Source: JBHJGO01 sp050331715
GTDB lineage: Bacteria; Cyanobacteriota; Cyanobacteriia; Cyanobacteriales; Microcoleaceae
Length of the DNA: 64,000 bases
Assembly (NCBI GenBank): GCA_050331715.1
Contig: JBHJGO010000028.1
Span: forward strand, 1-64,000
Reading direction: 5' to 3'
The translations under genes were made by a program, and so were the position numbers. The notes below the pieces were generated by a model. The model worked only from the letters and a program-made list of their open reading frames with translations, made no database searches and was not told the DNA's origin. Every line of letters begins with the position of its first letter. Position 1 is the first letter of the stretch. Below, in pieces: positions 19,194-28,227 of this stretch.

Positions 19194-19226
19194 GGTTCAG
19201 TTAGAATCAATTGTCCTAACTGAATC
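19194..19226 (+). terminator. Strong hairpin after sulfotransferase 1
   Basis: Stem of 11 pairs (GGTTCAGTTAG with CTAACTGAATC, one G-T wobble), an 11-base loop and a short T-run, beginning 18 bases past the stop. Fits an intrinsic terminator with a weak tail. Confidence 0.65.
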
Positions 19227-19443
19227 TTTCCAAATACTCTGTAATACCCTAAACGCTTGAAATCTTAATGGATTCGCATCACTCTTAGCCTGCAACCGCT
19301 AATGTAAAGCTTTAATGAAGCTGTACAAATGGCTGGTGGTTGATGGTGATGGTGGATTAGACTGGGATAGAATGCCTGAGCCGCTTCACAGTGGGTGCTT
19401 GAGTCTGTGCTATTTGCTTATCCTTGGCTCTCAGCTTTTTACT

Positions 19444-20793
19444 ATGTCTTCAATTAAGAATTCCATCAAGAATCAAGCATTAAAGGGAACGCTCTGGACA
19501 CTATTGGGATATGGAGGCAGTCAAGTCTTAAGACTAGGAGGGAATCTCATCCTGACTCGTCTACTAGTTCCGGAGCTATTCGGCCTCATGGCTTTGGTTC
19601 AGACCTTCATCACGGGTCTGACTCTGTTCTCAGATATTGGCATTCGTCCTTCCATTATTCGTAGCTCTCGATGGCAAGAGGAGCAGTTCCTCAATACTGC
19701 TTGGACAATGCAGGTACTGCGCGGGAGCTGGATTTGGCTGGGTTGTCTCATTGTTGCTCTACCTGCATCCAGGTTTTATGATGAGCCAAAGTTGCTGTGG
19801 TTACTACCACTCGTTGCTCTAGGTGCCTGGATTAATGGCTTTGCCTCGACCTCCCTGGCAACGCTCAATCGTAAGCTTGAGATTGATAAAATCACCAAGC
19901 TTGAATTCATTACTCAGACCATCTCACTAACGGTCATGGTTGCTTGGGCGTCTATCTTGCCAAGTATCTGGGCTTTAGTGATCGGCAACTTGGTGGCAGC
20001 TTCAGTCAAAACGCTCTGGAGCCATCGTTTAGAAGCAGGTCATAATCGCTTTACCTGGGACAAGTCAGCGGTAAAGGAGATTATGACATTTGGCAGTTGG
20101 GTATTTGTGTCAACTGTCATGCTATTCCTTGCTTCCCAGTCTGACCGGCTGGTGCTGGGGAAGCTTTTTCCGCTGGAATTGCTGGGGGTTTATACGGTTG
20201 CCTACACCTTATCTGACCTGCCGAGACAGATCGTGGTGCGGGTGAGTAGCCAGGTCATGTTTCCAGTCATGTCCAAATATGCCCATATCGATAGACAGGA
20301 GTTCAGGGCAAGAATTCTCAAAAAACGTTGGCTAATCCTGATTGGCTTAGCTTTTCTCGTCACCGGATTAGCAGCTTCCGGTGATATCGTCATCAACATC
20401 CTCTACAGCGAAGAGTACTCCAGCGCATCTTGGATGCTGCCCGTTCTGGCTGTAGGGTTATGGCCATTGCTGTTGTCATACACGATCAATAAGGCTCTGT
20501 TTGCAATTGACAAGCCTTTCTATCTGGCAATTGGCAACTTCCTCAAGTTTATTTACATGGTCACATTGACTCCGTTTGTCTTTGCGAAGACTGGCGTACT
20601 GGGGGCAGTCACTGTAGTTGCGTTCAATGATATTCTCCCCTATTCGGTAGTGGCCTTTGGCCTGGTTCGGGAAGGTCTGTCTACGCTTTGGCAAGATTTC
20701 ACTGCCACCGGGCTGCTGCTAGTGCTATTAGCAACTGTTTTGTTCGCTCGATATACCCTTGGTTATGGCTTTCCAGTGTCAAATATTCTCTGA
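19444..20793 (+). CDS. Wzx-type oligosaccharide flippase (MOP superfamily)
   Basis: 449 aa from the ATG at 19444. Hydrophobic throughout, with about 12-14 membrane segments. The opening KNQALKGTLWTLLGYGGSQV and FGLMALVQTFITGLTLFSDIG are typical of the lipopolysaccharide-biosynthesis/PST flippase family. It should flip lipid-linked oligosaccharide units across the plasma membrane before polymerisation. An upstream in-frame ATG at 19315 would add 43 residues that do not look like the family; relatives start like the 19444 site. With the Wzy-like gene at 23772 and the glycosyltransferases it makes a Wzx/Wzy-type pathway likely. Confidence 0.85.
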   Translation: MSSIKNSIKNQALKGTLWTLLGYGGSQVLRLGGNLILTRLLVPELFGLMALVQTFITGLTLFSDIGIRPSIIRSSRWQEEQFLNTAWTMQVLRGSWIWLGCLIVALPASRFYDEPKLLWLLPLVALGAWINGFASTSLATLNRKLEIDKITKLEFITQTISLTVMVAWASILPSIWALVIGNLVAASVKTLWSHRLEAGHNRFTWDKSAVKEIMTFGSWVFVSTVMLFLASQSDRLVLGKLFPLELLGVYTVAYTLSDLPRQIVVRVSSQVMFPVMSKYAHIDRQEFRARILKKRWLILIGLAFLVTGLAASGDIVINILYSEEYSSASWMLPVLAVGLWPLLLSYTINKALFAIDKPFYLAIGNFLKFIYMVTLTPFVFAKTGVLGAVTVVAFNDILPYSVVAFGLVREGLSTLWQDFTATGLLLVLLATVLFARYTLGYGFPVSNIL

Positions 20794-20860
20794 TGCTAAA
20801 TCTCTCAAGCATGAGCCAGGAATACATGCCGCCGCTCTGGGCGGAAAACCTTAACTACCC

Positions 20861-21787
20861 ATGGACGATCCTCTGATGAATTATCCTGACTTTCTGATTA
20901 TCGGTGCTGCCAAATCTGGAACAACAACCCTTTACAAGTACCTGTTAGAGCATCCTCAGGTCTACATGTCCACGCCCAAGGAGCCAGTCATCTTTTCTGT
21001 TGATCGCAACTACAGCATAGGCATGGCGTTTTATTCTTCCCTATTTGAAGCGGCTCAACCGGGCCAAATCTGTGGAGAAGCATCGACGACCTATTCCAGG
21101 CTACAGCAGTATCCCCACACGGTAGAAAGGATGCATCAAGCGCTACCCCAGGTCAAGCTGATTTACATTATGCGACATCCGGTGGAACGCGCCTACTCTT
21201 TCTATGTTCATCGTTATAAGGGATGGCGCTACAATCCTGAACTGGCCGCCAGCCGGGGAGAACTGGTAGAGGATACCTTTGAAAAGACGATTGCTCAACA
21301 GCCTGAATTCATTGATAGTGGTTACTATCTGTATCAGATTGAGCAATATTTAAAATGCTATCCTCGAGAGTCCTTTCTGTTTTTCCTGATGGAAGATTTG
21401 ATTCAGAATCCCTTTGAAACGACACAGAAGATTTTTGACTTTATCGGGGTTGATCCAGCACAAAGTCTCAATCAAGACCGTGAGATCGTTGCTAACAAAG
21501 CAGGTGATCATCCTGAGCACGTTCTCAAGCGGGAACTCACAAAGCCCTTGAAGTCAATTCCGGGGGTGAGTGTGATATCGAAGATGGTTCCTCAAGGGGT
21601 GAAGGATGCAGCCTATCAAACCTTAAAGCAGCTAAAGTACACGGATTGGAAAACGGATAATGCTCAGTATTACCAACCTCCATCAATGTTGGATGAGACT
21701 CGTCATATTCTATTAGAAAAGTACCATGAATCAAATCAGAAATTAGCTGAGTTTCTACAGCGAGATTTGTCTCACTGGTCTCAGTAG
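20861..21787 (+). CDS. Sulfotransferase 2, heparan-sulfotransferase-like (308 aa)
   Basis: The 5'-PAPS loop GAAKSGTTTLYKYL lies at 15-28 and the 3'-phosphate motif MRHPVERAYSFYVH at 104-117 (R105, S113). PKEPVIFS and GEASTTY also match the NDST/heparan-type bacterial sulfotransferases, which act on sugars. Cytoplasmic, no signal peptide. An ATG five codons downstream (20876) is an alternative start; neither has an obvious ribosome-binding site. It is 62 bases from sulfotransferase 3 and resembles it enough to suggest an old duplication, though loops and acceptor regions differ. Confidence 0.85.
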   Translation: MDDPLMNYPDFLIIGAAKSGTTTLYKYLLEHPQVYMSTPKEPVIFSVDRNYSIGMAFYSSLFEAAQPGQICGEASTTYSRLQQYPHTVERMHQALPQVKLIYIMRHPVERAYSFYVHRYKGWRYNPELAASRGELVEDTFEKTIAQQPEFIDSGYYLYQIEQYLKCYPRESFLFFLMEDLIQNPFETTQKIFDFIGVDPAQSLNQDREIVANKAGDHPEHVLKRELTKPLKSIPGVSVISKMVPQGVKDAAYQTLKQLKYTDWKTDNAQYYQPPSMLDETRHILLEKYHESNQKLAEFLQRDLSHWSQ

Positions 21788-21888
21788 GCTTGTCTTAGTA
21801 CCGTTAGACGCTGACAGATGCTGAATGCTTATCACCTATCCATTATTGAATGATTACTGAAGATTGTTGTAGTGTTTGTGAGGCAAGT

Positions 21889-22785
21889 ATGACTCTACCA
21901 AACTTTATTTTAATTGGGGCCGTAAAATCGGGGACAACCTCAGCCTATCAATATCTGAAGGAGCACCCGGAAATCTACATGAGTTCTGTGAAAGAACCGA
22001 AGTTTTTTCAATGGGAGGGAGAATCCTTTAATTTCACCAGTCCCTGTGACCGAAAGATTTATGACGGGTCGATTAAAACCCTGGAGGAATACAAGTCTCT
22101 GTTTGAACAGGTGGATGGAGAAAGGGCAGTTGGTGAGGCTTCTCCCAGTTATCTCTATAATGAATCAGTCCCGATGAAGATGCATCGACATCTCCCCGAT
22201 GCAAAGCTAATTGCAATTCTCAGGCAACCGGCTGACCGGGCATTTTCCCACTATTTGCATACTCGATGGCTGGGATACGAAACCTTGCATTTTGAAGCAG
22301 CATTACAGCAAGAACCAGAGCGTATCCAGCTTAATTGGGGGCCGATCTGGCACTACAAGCAACAGGGGTATTATTACAATCAAATCAAGCGTTTTCAAGA
22401 CGTGTTTGGCAAAGACCAGATGCGAATCTATCTGTTCGATGATTTTAAGAAAAATACCCTCGCCGTTGTTCAAGATATGTATGCTTATCTCGGTGTTGAT
22501 CCAGATTTTAGACCCAAGGTTGAACAGAGACACAATGAGCATTTCTTTTCTAAAAACCAAATATTGCAGAGCTGGATTGAAGACTCTAGCTTTGCCAAGT
22601 CCTTCGTTAAGACTGTGCTACCTGATTCTTTGCGGGAAAGAATTGTGAAAACAGTCAGATCGGCGAATGACTTTAAGCCTGTAATGGATCAGGATTTGCG
22701 TCAGGAACTCACTACTTCATATAATGAAGATATTCTGAAGTTACAGGATTTGATTCAGAAAGACCTCTCAAGCTGGACAAGCTGA
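21889..22785 (+). CDS. Sulfotransferase 3, heparan-sulfotransferase-like (298 aa)
   Basis: The 5'-PAPS loop GAVKSGTTSAYQYL is at about 10-23, VKEPKFFQWEG follows, and the 3'-phosphate motif is LRQPADRAFSHYLH with R112 and S120. LRQPADRAFSHY is typical of the sulfotransferase domain of NDST-like enzymes. The frame is open from an ATG at 21850, but the extra 13 residues (MITEDCCSVCEAS) are unlike the family, so I prefer the ATG at 21889, directly before TLPNFILIGAVKSG. Shares its neighbours' direction with short spacers, consistent with one operon. Confidence 0.85.
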   Translation: MTLPNFILIGAVKSGTTSAYQYLKEHPEIYMSSVKEPKFFQWEGESFNFTSPCDRKIYDGSIKTLEEYKSLFEQVDGERAVGEASPSYLYNESVPMKMHRHLPDAKLIAILRQPADRAFSHYLHTRWLGYETLHFEAALQQEPERIQLNWGPIWHYKQQGYYYNQIKRFQDVFGKDQMRIYLFDDFKKNTLAVVQDMYAYLGVDPDFRPKVEQRHNEHFFSKNQILQSWIEDSSFAKSFVKTVLPDSLRERIVKTVRSANDFKPVMDQDLRQELTTSYNEDILKLQDLIQKDLSSWTS

Positions 22786-22842
22786 ATTCGTTCATCAATG
22801 TCCACTTTATCCAGGAGAACCCTTATCCAGGAGACAGCAATT

Positions 22843-23658
22843 ATGAACTCAACTTTATCATTTTGTCTTGACTCAGAATACTTGAGTACTTTGGCGTCTA
22901 AGAACCACGAGGCCTACGCAAATGCCAAGCCCTTTCCTCATATTGTGATGGATAATTTCTTGCCTGAATTTATCCTGAACTCCATCCTAGAGGAGTTTCC
23001 CAAACCAGGAACAATTGAATGGCAGAAATTTAATGATCCCTCTCAGAAAAAGTTGGCGTCCCAGCATGAGCAACAAATGGGTGAGGCCACTCGTCTTTTA
23101 CTGTACCAACTAAATTCCGGGACTTTCATGGAGTTTCTGGAGAAGTTGACTGGAATTGATGGCATTATTCCTGACCCCCATTTTGTCGGGGGTGGCTTAC
23201 ATCAAATTGAGCCGGGTGGATTTCTCAAGATTCATGCTGATTTCAACCGAAATAAGCGCTTGCGATTGGATCGTCGGCTGAATTTGCTGATCTATTTGAA
23301 CAAAGATTGGCAGGAGGAGTACGGGGGTCATTTTGAGCTGTGGGATACGGAGATGAAGCAGTGCGAGAAGGCTGTTCTCCCTGTCTTTAACCGTTGTGTT
23401 ATTTTCAGCACCACTGACTTTTCCTATCATGGCCATCCAAATCCTTTGGCTTGCCCAGAGGGAAGAACCCGACGGTCCTTGGCACTCTACTATTACACAA
23501 ATGGTAGACCCGAAGAGGAGCTATCTGGGTCTCATTCAACCTTATTCAAGTCTCGTCCCGGAGAAAACCTACCTCAAAATGCTAAGGCGCAAACTGGTTT
23601 GAAAAACACATTGAAGAAGTTCATTCCGCCAATTGTGATGGATGCCTTCGAGCGCTAG
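22843..23658 (+). CDS. 2-oxoglutarate/Fe(II)-dependent oxygenase, prolyl-4-hydroxylase-like
   Basis: 271 aa. The iron triad is visible as H131 and D133 (KIHADFN) and H198 (SYHGHPNPL), with the 2-oxoglutarate-binding Arg at 210-211 (GRTRRSLALYYY). This is the 2OG-FeII_Oxy_3 arrangement, which hydroxylates proline, other residues or small molecules. The ATG at 22843 has AGGAG nine bases upstream; an ATG at 22798 would add 15 residues and has no such site. Inside a polysaccharide cluster the substrate may be a sugar or a glycan-linked peptide, but that is inference. Related enzymes occur in cell-surface glycan loci. Confidence 0.82.
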   Translation: MNSTLSFCLDSEYLSTLASKNHEAYANAKPFPHIVMDNFLPEFILNSILEEFPKPGTIEWQKFNDPSQKKLASQHEQQMGEATRLLLYQLNSGTFMEFLEKLTGIDGIIPDPHFVGGGLHQIEPGGFLKIHADFNRNKRLRLDRRLNLLIYLNKDWQEEYGGHFELWDTEMKQCEKAVLPVFNRCVIFSTTDFSYHGHPNPLACPEGRTRRSLALYYYTNGRPEEELSGSHSTLFKSRPGENLPQNAKAQTGLKNTLKKFIPPIVMDAFER

Positions 23659-23771
23659 TCTGCGTCTAGGTTGAACTGATTAGGGGTGTATCTATATCAT
23701 CTTGAAGCTTTTAAATATTTAAAGCCCGTTACGTAAAGTCTGCTATTTCATAACCCCTAGGTTAAGCACCT

Positions 23772-25229
23772 ATGACTCCCCAAGCCCAATTTGTCATGCT
23801 CGCCTGGTTGCCAATTGTTGTTTTTGGCTTCTTCAGATTCTTTCCCCCGTGGAAAGCCACAATTATTTGTTCCATCACTGCTTGGCTGTTTTTACCCCAA
23901 AGAGTTGCCTTCGAGTTTCTTGGTTTGCCAGACTTCGACCGATACTCGGCGACCTCCTACGGCGTTCTCCTCGCCATTCTACTGTATGATCTGCAGCGGA
24001 TTAGAGCTTTTAAATTTGGTTGGCTGGATGTGCCTATGTTCATCTGGTGCATCCTGGGGCCTTTCGTTACTGCTATGTTGAATGGGCTGGGAACCTATGA
24101 GGGAATGGCTGCTATTTTGGATCGGACGGTGGCCTATGGTTTGCCTTACTTTTTTGGTCGTGTTTATTTGACCAGTTGGCTTACGCATCGATATATGGCG
24201 ATCGCGATGTTTATTAGTGGCCTGGTTTATGCACCATTGTGTGTCATTGAGGCGGTTTTGAGTCCGCAGCTCCATCGGCTTGTGTATGGTTATCATGGCA
24301 TTCGTGAATTCGCGCAAGGTGTTCGCTTGGGTGGATTCCGACCAACAGTTTTCATGCGGCATGGATTGAGTGTCGGCATGTGGATGATGGCAGCGACTCT
24401 AATTGGACTTTGGCTTTGGCAAGCAGGCATTTTGAAGAAAGTTTTGAATTTTCCAATGTCTTTCTTAGTTGCGGGCATGATTGTGACGCTGGTGATGGTC
24501 AAATCTACTGGTGCATACGCCTACTTCATCTATGGAGTTTTCATTCTTTTTGTTGCCAAGTGGTTGAAGACATCCTTGCCCTTGTTGATTTTAATTGCGA
24601 CTCTAATCGGCTATTTGGGCCTGGCGGCTAGCGGTCAGTTCACTTCAGAAACGAAGGATAACGTTGTGAATGTTGCTACCACATTAGCCGGGGAGCAGCG
24701 AGCAGCCTCTCTGGAGTTCAGGCTCGATAATGAGGAACTTCTGGGGGAGAAAGCCCGTAAGCAACCGATTTGGGGCTGGGGTAGATTTGGTCGAAATCGC
24801 GTCTATGACTACGATTGGAGGGGCGATTTGGTTGACATCTCTATCACAGATAGTATGTGGATTCAAGCTTTTGGAGTTCAAGGCGTTGTCGGTCTGGTCA
24901 GTATTGTGGCAGTTCACCTTTTACCTGCAATGGTTACCATGCGGCGCTATCCAGCCCATCTCTGGTTTACGCCCAAGGTTGCTCCTACAGCAGTTTTAAA
25001 TGTGGTGATTGTGCTGTTTATGCTGGATTCTTGCCTGAATAACCAGGTCAACCCTGTTTTCAGCGTGGTCAGTGGGGGGTTGATTGGGATTCTGGTTCAG
25101 CCGGTCAGTACGGTTTCTAAGTCTAAGAAAGTGACCTCTGCCATTGCAAATTATCCCAGGGTCGGTCGGAAATGGACTGTCAATAAAAAACTACCGCCTG
25201 CCAGGGCTCCACATTTGGGAGATAACTAA
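23772..25229 (+). CDS. O-antigen polymerase/ligase-like membrane protein 1
   Basis: 485 aa with about 11 hydrophobic segments and a long loop near 300-370 (ending VDISITDSMWIQAFGVQGVVG). This is the topology of Wzy polymerases and WaaL ligases. The sequence is too diverse to separate the two by eye. In the Wzx/Wzy setting here, a polymerase is the likelier role, joining lipid-linked repeat units in the periplasm. The C-terminal about 40 residues are hydrophilic and basic (VGRKWTVNKKLPPARAPH), presumably cytoplasmic. Confidence 0.7.
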   Translation: MTPQAQFVMLAWLPIVVFGFFRFFPPWKATIICSITAWLFLPQRVAFEFLGLPDFDRYSATSYGVLLAILLYDLQRIRAFKFGWLDVPMFIWCILGPFVTAMLNGLGTYEGMAAILDRTVAYGLPYFFGRVYLTSWLTHRYMAIAMFISGLVYAPLCVIEAVLSPQLHRLVYGYHGIREFAQGVRLGGFRPTVFMRHGLSVGMWMMAATLIGLWLWQAGILKKVLNFPMSFLVAGMIVTLVMVKSTGAYAYFIYGVFILFVAKWLKTSLPLLILIATLIGYLGLAASGQFTSETKDNVVNVATTLAGEQRAASLEFRLDNEELLGEKARKQPIWGWGRFGRNRVYDYDWRGDLVDISITDSMWIQAFGVQGVVGLVSIVAVHLLPAMVTMRRYPAHLWFTPKVAPTAVLNVVIVLFMLDSCLNNQVNPVFSVVSGGLIGILVQPVSTVSKSKKVTSAIANYPRVGRKWTVNKKLPPARAPHLGDN

Positions 25230-25333
25230 AAGCCCGGTCGATTTCAGATTTAGTGTTACGTGCAGTCAAACGCGATCACTCAGTGACTTAACTTTTGACT
25301 ATTGACTATACCTTTCTCTAACCAAACCTTTCC

Positions 25334-26275
25334 ATGTTAATTTCTGAACCAATATTCCTAGTCGGTGCTGAGCGATCAGGGACGACAATGCTCCGGCTAA
25401 TGTTAAGCCATCATCCTCAGCTGGCCTGGTGCTTTGAGTTTGAGTACGCGGTGGATTATGTCCCGCCCCATGAAGGTTGGCCCTCTCTGTCAAACTACTA
25501 CGAATGGCTAGAAACCCATCGTATTTTTCAAGCGACGGGGTTCGAGTTGGATCCAGCCCTGACCTATCCCGAACTCATGAATAGTTTTCTGTGTCAGAAA
25601 CGGGAGCAGACAGGCAAGGCACTTGTCGGAGCAACGGTTCACCGTCATTTTGATCGTCTCTTGAGAATCTGGCCCGATGCCCGGTTCATTCATATTATTC
25701 GGGATGGTCGTGATGTGGCTCGCTCTAATATCGGTATGGGTTGGGCCGGGAATGTGTGGATGGGTGTGCAGCGATGGCTAGAAGTGGAAACCCTGTGGCA
25801 AGGTCTGAAGCAGCAACTAGAACCAACTCGCTGGGTAGAAGTAACCTACGAAGCACTGATTTCTAGTCCAGAGCGAGAGCTGATCCGGCTCTGCGAGTTT
25901 ATTGGGGTTCCCTACGATTCAGCTATGTTGAACTATCCAACGGATACCTCCTTTGAATTCCCCGACCCGAAGTACATTAGTCAGTGGAAGCGAAAGCTGT
26001 CAGAACATGAAATTCAACTGATTGAATCTCAGATAGCCCCACTGCTGCCTGAACGGGGCTATGAACTCAGCGGCTTACCCCAGATTGAATTGTCCGCTTG
26101 GGAAAAGCGACAGTTGAAGTTACAGGATCGTTGGGGAAGATTTCAATTTCGTCTGAATCGTTATGGGTTCTATTTATTCATCCAAGATTACCTCTCTCGG
26201 AATTTATCTCTAAAGTCCTGGCAAAAACAGATTAAGCTGAAGATAAACGAGATTGACGCCAGCTATCTCAAGTAA
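25334..26275 (+). CDS. Sulfotransferase 4 (313 aa)
   Basis: The 5'-PAPS loop GAERSGTTMLRLML is at 11-24 and the 3'-phosphate motif IIRDGRDVARSNIG at 121-134 (R123, S131). RDGRDVARS and the later EVTYEALISSPERELIRLCEF match the Sulfotransfer_1/Sulfotransfer_3 families, distinct from sulfotransferases 2 and 3. No signal peptide. It sits between the Wzy-like gene and a glycosyltransferase. A different subfamily in the same locus suggests it sulfates a different position or sugar. Confidence 0.85.
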   Translation: MLISEPIFLVGAERSGTTMLRLMLSHHPQLAWCFEFEYAVDYVPPHEGWPSLSNYYEWLETHRIFQATGFELDPALTYPELMNSFLCQKREQTGKALVGATVHRHFDRLLRIWPDARFIHIIRDGRDVARSNIGMGWAGNVWMGVQRWLEVETLWQGLKQQLEPTRWVEVTYEALISSPERELIRLCEFIGVPYDSAMLNYPTDTSFEFPDPKYISQWKRKLSEHEIQLIESQIAPLLPERGYELSGLPQIELSAWEKRQLKLQDRWGRFQFRLNRYGFYLFIQDYLSRNLSLKSWQKQIKLKINEIDASYLK

Positions 26276-26374
26276 ATCATCATGTTTCGGGGCATCTAAA
26301 CGGAGACAGTCATTTCTAAAGGCTTGTAACTATTGACAGGAATTTCTCATCTACACGGAACCCTTAATTGAACT

Positions 26375-27340
26375 ATGAAACTTGCTGCTGTTGTCCTGAA
26401 CTACCGAACATCCGACTTAACCATCGACTGTCTACAGTCCCTGGTGGGAGAAGTGGAACAGTTACCGGAGCTACAAGTGATTGTGACTGACAATGACTCT
26501 GGGGATGGCTCTGTGGAAAAAATTCAGACCACCATTGACGCTGGAGGATGGCAGGCTTGGGCCTCTGTGATGCCGTTGGAGCGAAACGGGGGCTATGCCT
26601 TTGGTAATAACGCTGCGATTCGCCCGTTGCTAGAGTCCCCAGAACCGCCCGAATATGTGATTCTCCTCAATCCTGACACCGTCGTTCGTTCCGGTGCATT
26701 CAAAACCCTGGTGGACTTTATGGAAACCCGCAAGGAAGTGGGGATTGCAGGTAGTCGTCTGGAAGAACCAGATGGTACACCACAGCGCTCAGCCTTCCGA
26801 TTTCATTCCATCCTGAGTCAACTAGATGGGGGGTTGCGTCTAGGGGTCGTTTCCAAGATCCTAGACAAGTGGGTTGTAGCGCCGCCAGTTCCAGAAGAAA
26901 ACTGTCAAACCGATTGGGTTCCGGGAGCCTGCATGATTATTCGTCGAGCAGTCTTTGAGGAAATCGGTCTGCTTGACGAAGGATATTTCATGTATTTCGA
27001 GGATGGGGATTTTTGTCTCCGGGCAAAACGAGCGGGTTGGGATTGCTGGTATGTGCCTGAAAGCCGCGTCGTACATCTCGTGGGACAAAGCTCAGGGGTA
27101 ACCGATACCAAGCGACCCGCGAAACGTCGTCCTCAATATTGGTTCGATGCTCGTCGCCGATTTTTTATCAAAAACTATGGCTATGCCTATGCCATGGTTG
27201 CTGATTTGGTTTGGATTGTGGGGTTTTCGCTCTGGCGACTGCGACGGGTGGTTCAGAGCAAGCCGGATACGGATCCACCCAATTTCTTGATGGACTCCAT
27301 CCGCAATAGCGTTTTGCTGAAGGGAGGATTAGCAAATTAG
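26375..27340 (+). CDS. Family-2 glycosyltransferase, rhamnosyltransferase-like
   Basis: 321 aa, GT-A fold. AAVVLNYRTSDLTIDCLQSL is the nucleotide-sugar start, ILLNPDTVV the DxD-equivalent motif, and FMYFEDGDFCLRAKRAGWD the acceptor/catalytic block. This order is typical of WbbL-like rhamnosyltransferases. The basic region near 240-280 and a hydrophobic stretch (AMVADLVWIVGFSLWRL) suggest peripheral membrane association. Builds the repeat unit on the cytoplasmic side. Sugar specificity cannot be read from sequence. Confidence 0.88.
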   Translation: MKLAAVVLNYRTSDLTIDCLQSLVGEVEQLPELQVIVTDNDSGDGSVEKIQTTIDAGGWQAWASVMPLERNGGYAFGNNAAIRPLLESPEPPEYVILLNPDTVVRSGAFKTLVDFMETRKEVGIAGSRLEEPDGTPQRSAFRFHSILSQLDGGLRLGVVSKILDKWVVAPPVPEENCQTDWVPGACMIIRRAVFEEIGLLDEGYFMYFEDGDFCLRAKRAGWDCWYVPESRVVHLVGQSSGVTDTKRPAKRRPQYWFDARRRFFIKNYGYAYAMVADLVWIVGFSLWRLRRVVQSKPDTDPPNFLMDSIRNSVLLKGGLAN

Positions 27341-27405
27341 TAATTGCTTGAAATTAAACATTGAAAGGAATCTTTGATAAGGAAGGTAACTATATCAGGA
27401 GAACT

Positions 27406-27996
27406 ATGGAAGTACCGGCAGAATCTACCCCAACTATTCCATCCCTAGAAAATCCAGAAATGGCTGAACTTGGTTTGTGGCAACAGATTCACGAGGATTG
27501 GGTTACCCATGATCGAGACTGGACATTACCGGGGTTCCGAGCTGTTGCGGTTCATCGATTTGGGGTGTGGCGCATGGGGGTTGAACCTAAACTCTTACGA
27601 GCGCCTTTCAGTATTTTGTATCGGTTTCTTTATCGTCACGTGCGGAACACCTACGGTATTGAACTCTCCTATAGTGTCAATCTAGGCCGTCGGGTTGTGA
27701 TTGAGCACCAGAGTGGGATTGTGATTCATGGGAACTGTCACATTGGTGATGACTGTGTCATTCGCCAGGGGGTCACCTTGGGCAATCGATATCGCGAACG
27801 CCCCTTTGATGCGCCAAAACTGGGAAAGCGGGTTAATGTAGGGGCAGGGGCAAAGGTTCTGGGGGCTGTCACGATTGGTGATGATGCCAGCATCGGTGCA
27901 AATGCAGTTGTCTTGAAGGATATACCATCAGGTCAAACCGCCATCGGAATCCCAGCAAAAATCCTGGTTCCCAAAGCATCAAACGATGAAACTTGA
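27406..27996 (+). CDS. Serine-acetyltransferase-like hexapeptide acyltransferase
   Basis: 196 aa from the ATG at 27406, which has AGGAG seven bases upstream; a TTG frame start at 27361 lacks one. The C-terminal half is a left-handed beta-helix of hexapeptide units (VIEHQSGIVIHGNCHIGDD; NVGAGAKVLGAVTIGDDASI). The N-terminal about 70 residues (HEDWVTHDRDWTLPGFRAVAV) match the CysE-like acyltransferases found in polysaccharide loci. It probably O-acetylates a sugar of the repeat unit rather than serine, judging by context. Between the two glycosyltransferase genes. Confidence 0.82.
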   Translation: MEVPAESTPTIPSLENPEMAELGLWQQIHEDWVTHDRDWTLPGFRAVAVHRFGVWRMGVEPKLLRAPFSILYRFLYRHVRNTYGIELSYSVNLGRRVVIEHQSGIVIHGNCHIGDDCVIRQGVTLGNRYRERPFDAPKLGKRVNVGAGAKVLGAVTIGDDASIGANAVVLKDIPSGQTAIGIPAKILVPKASNDET

Positions 27997-28227
27997 AATA
28001 AAGAAGGGGTGTGTTGCAGAAGGCTGCGATTCTTTCTCAAGCTAGTCTTTCTTAACCTACGGGTAATCATGTTTTGTTATAAGTGTTCAAGGGGTTGCAT
28101 CTAGGAACTAGTTAGCGCTGCGGAGAGATGTTCTAGAGTTGCTGATTACGTCATTTTACCCGTTGTAAATTTTACTCGTTGTAGTTCCCAGTTGTAATTT
28201 ATCGTTTAGAGTTGAGGGCAAAAGAAC

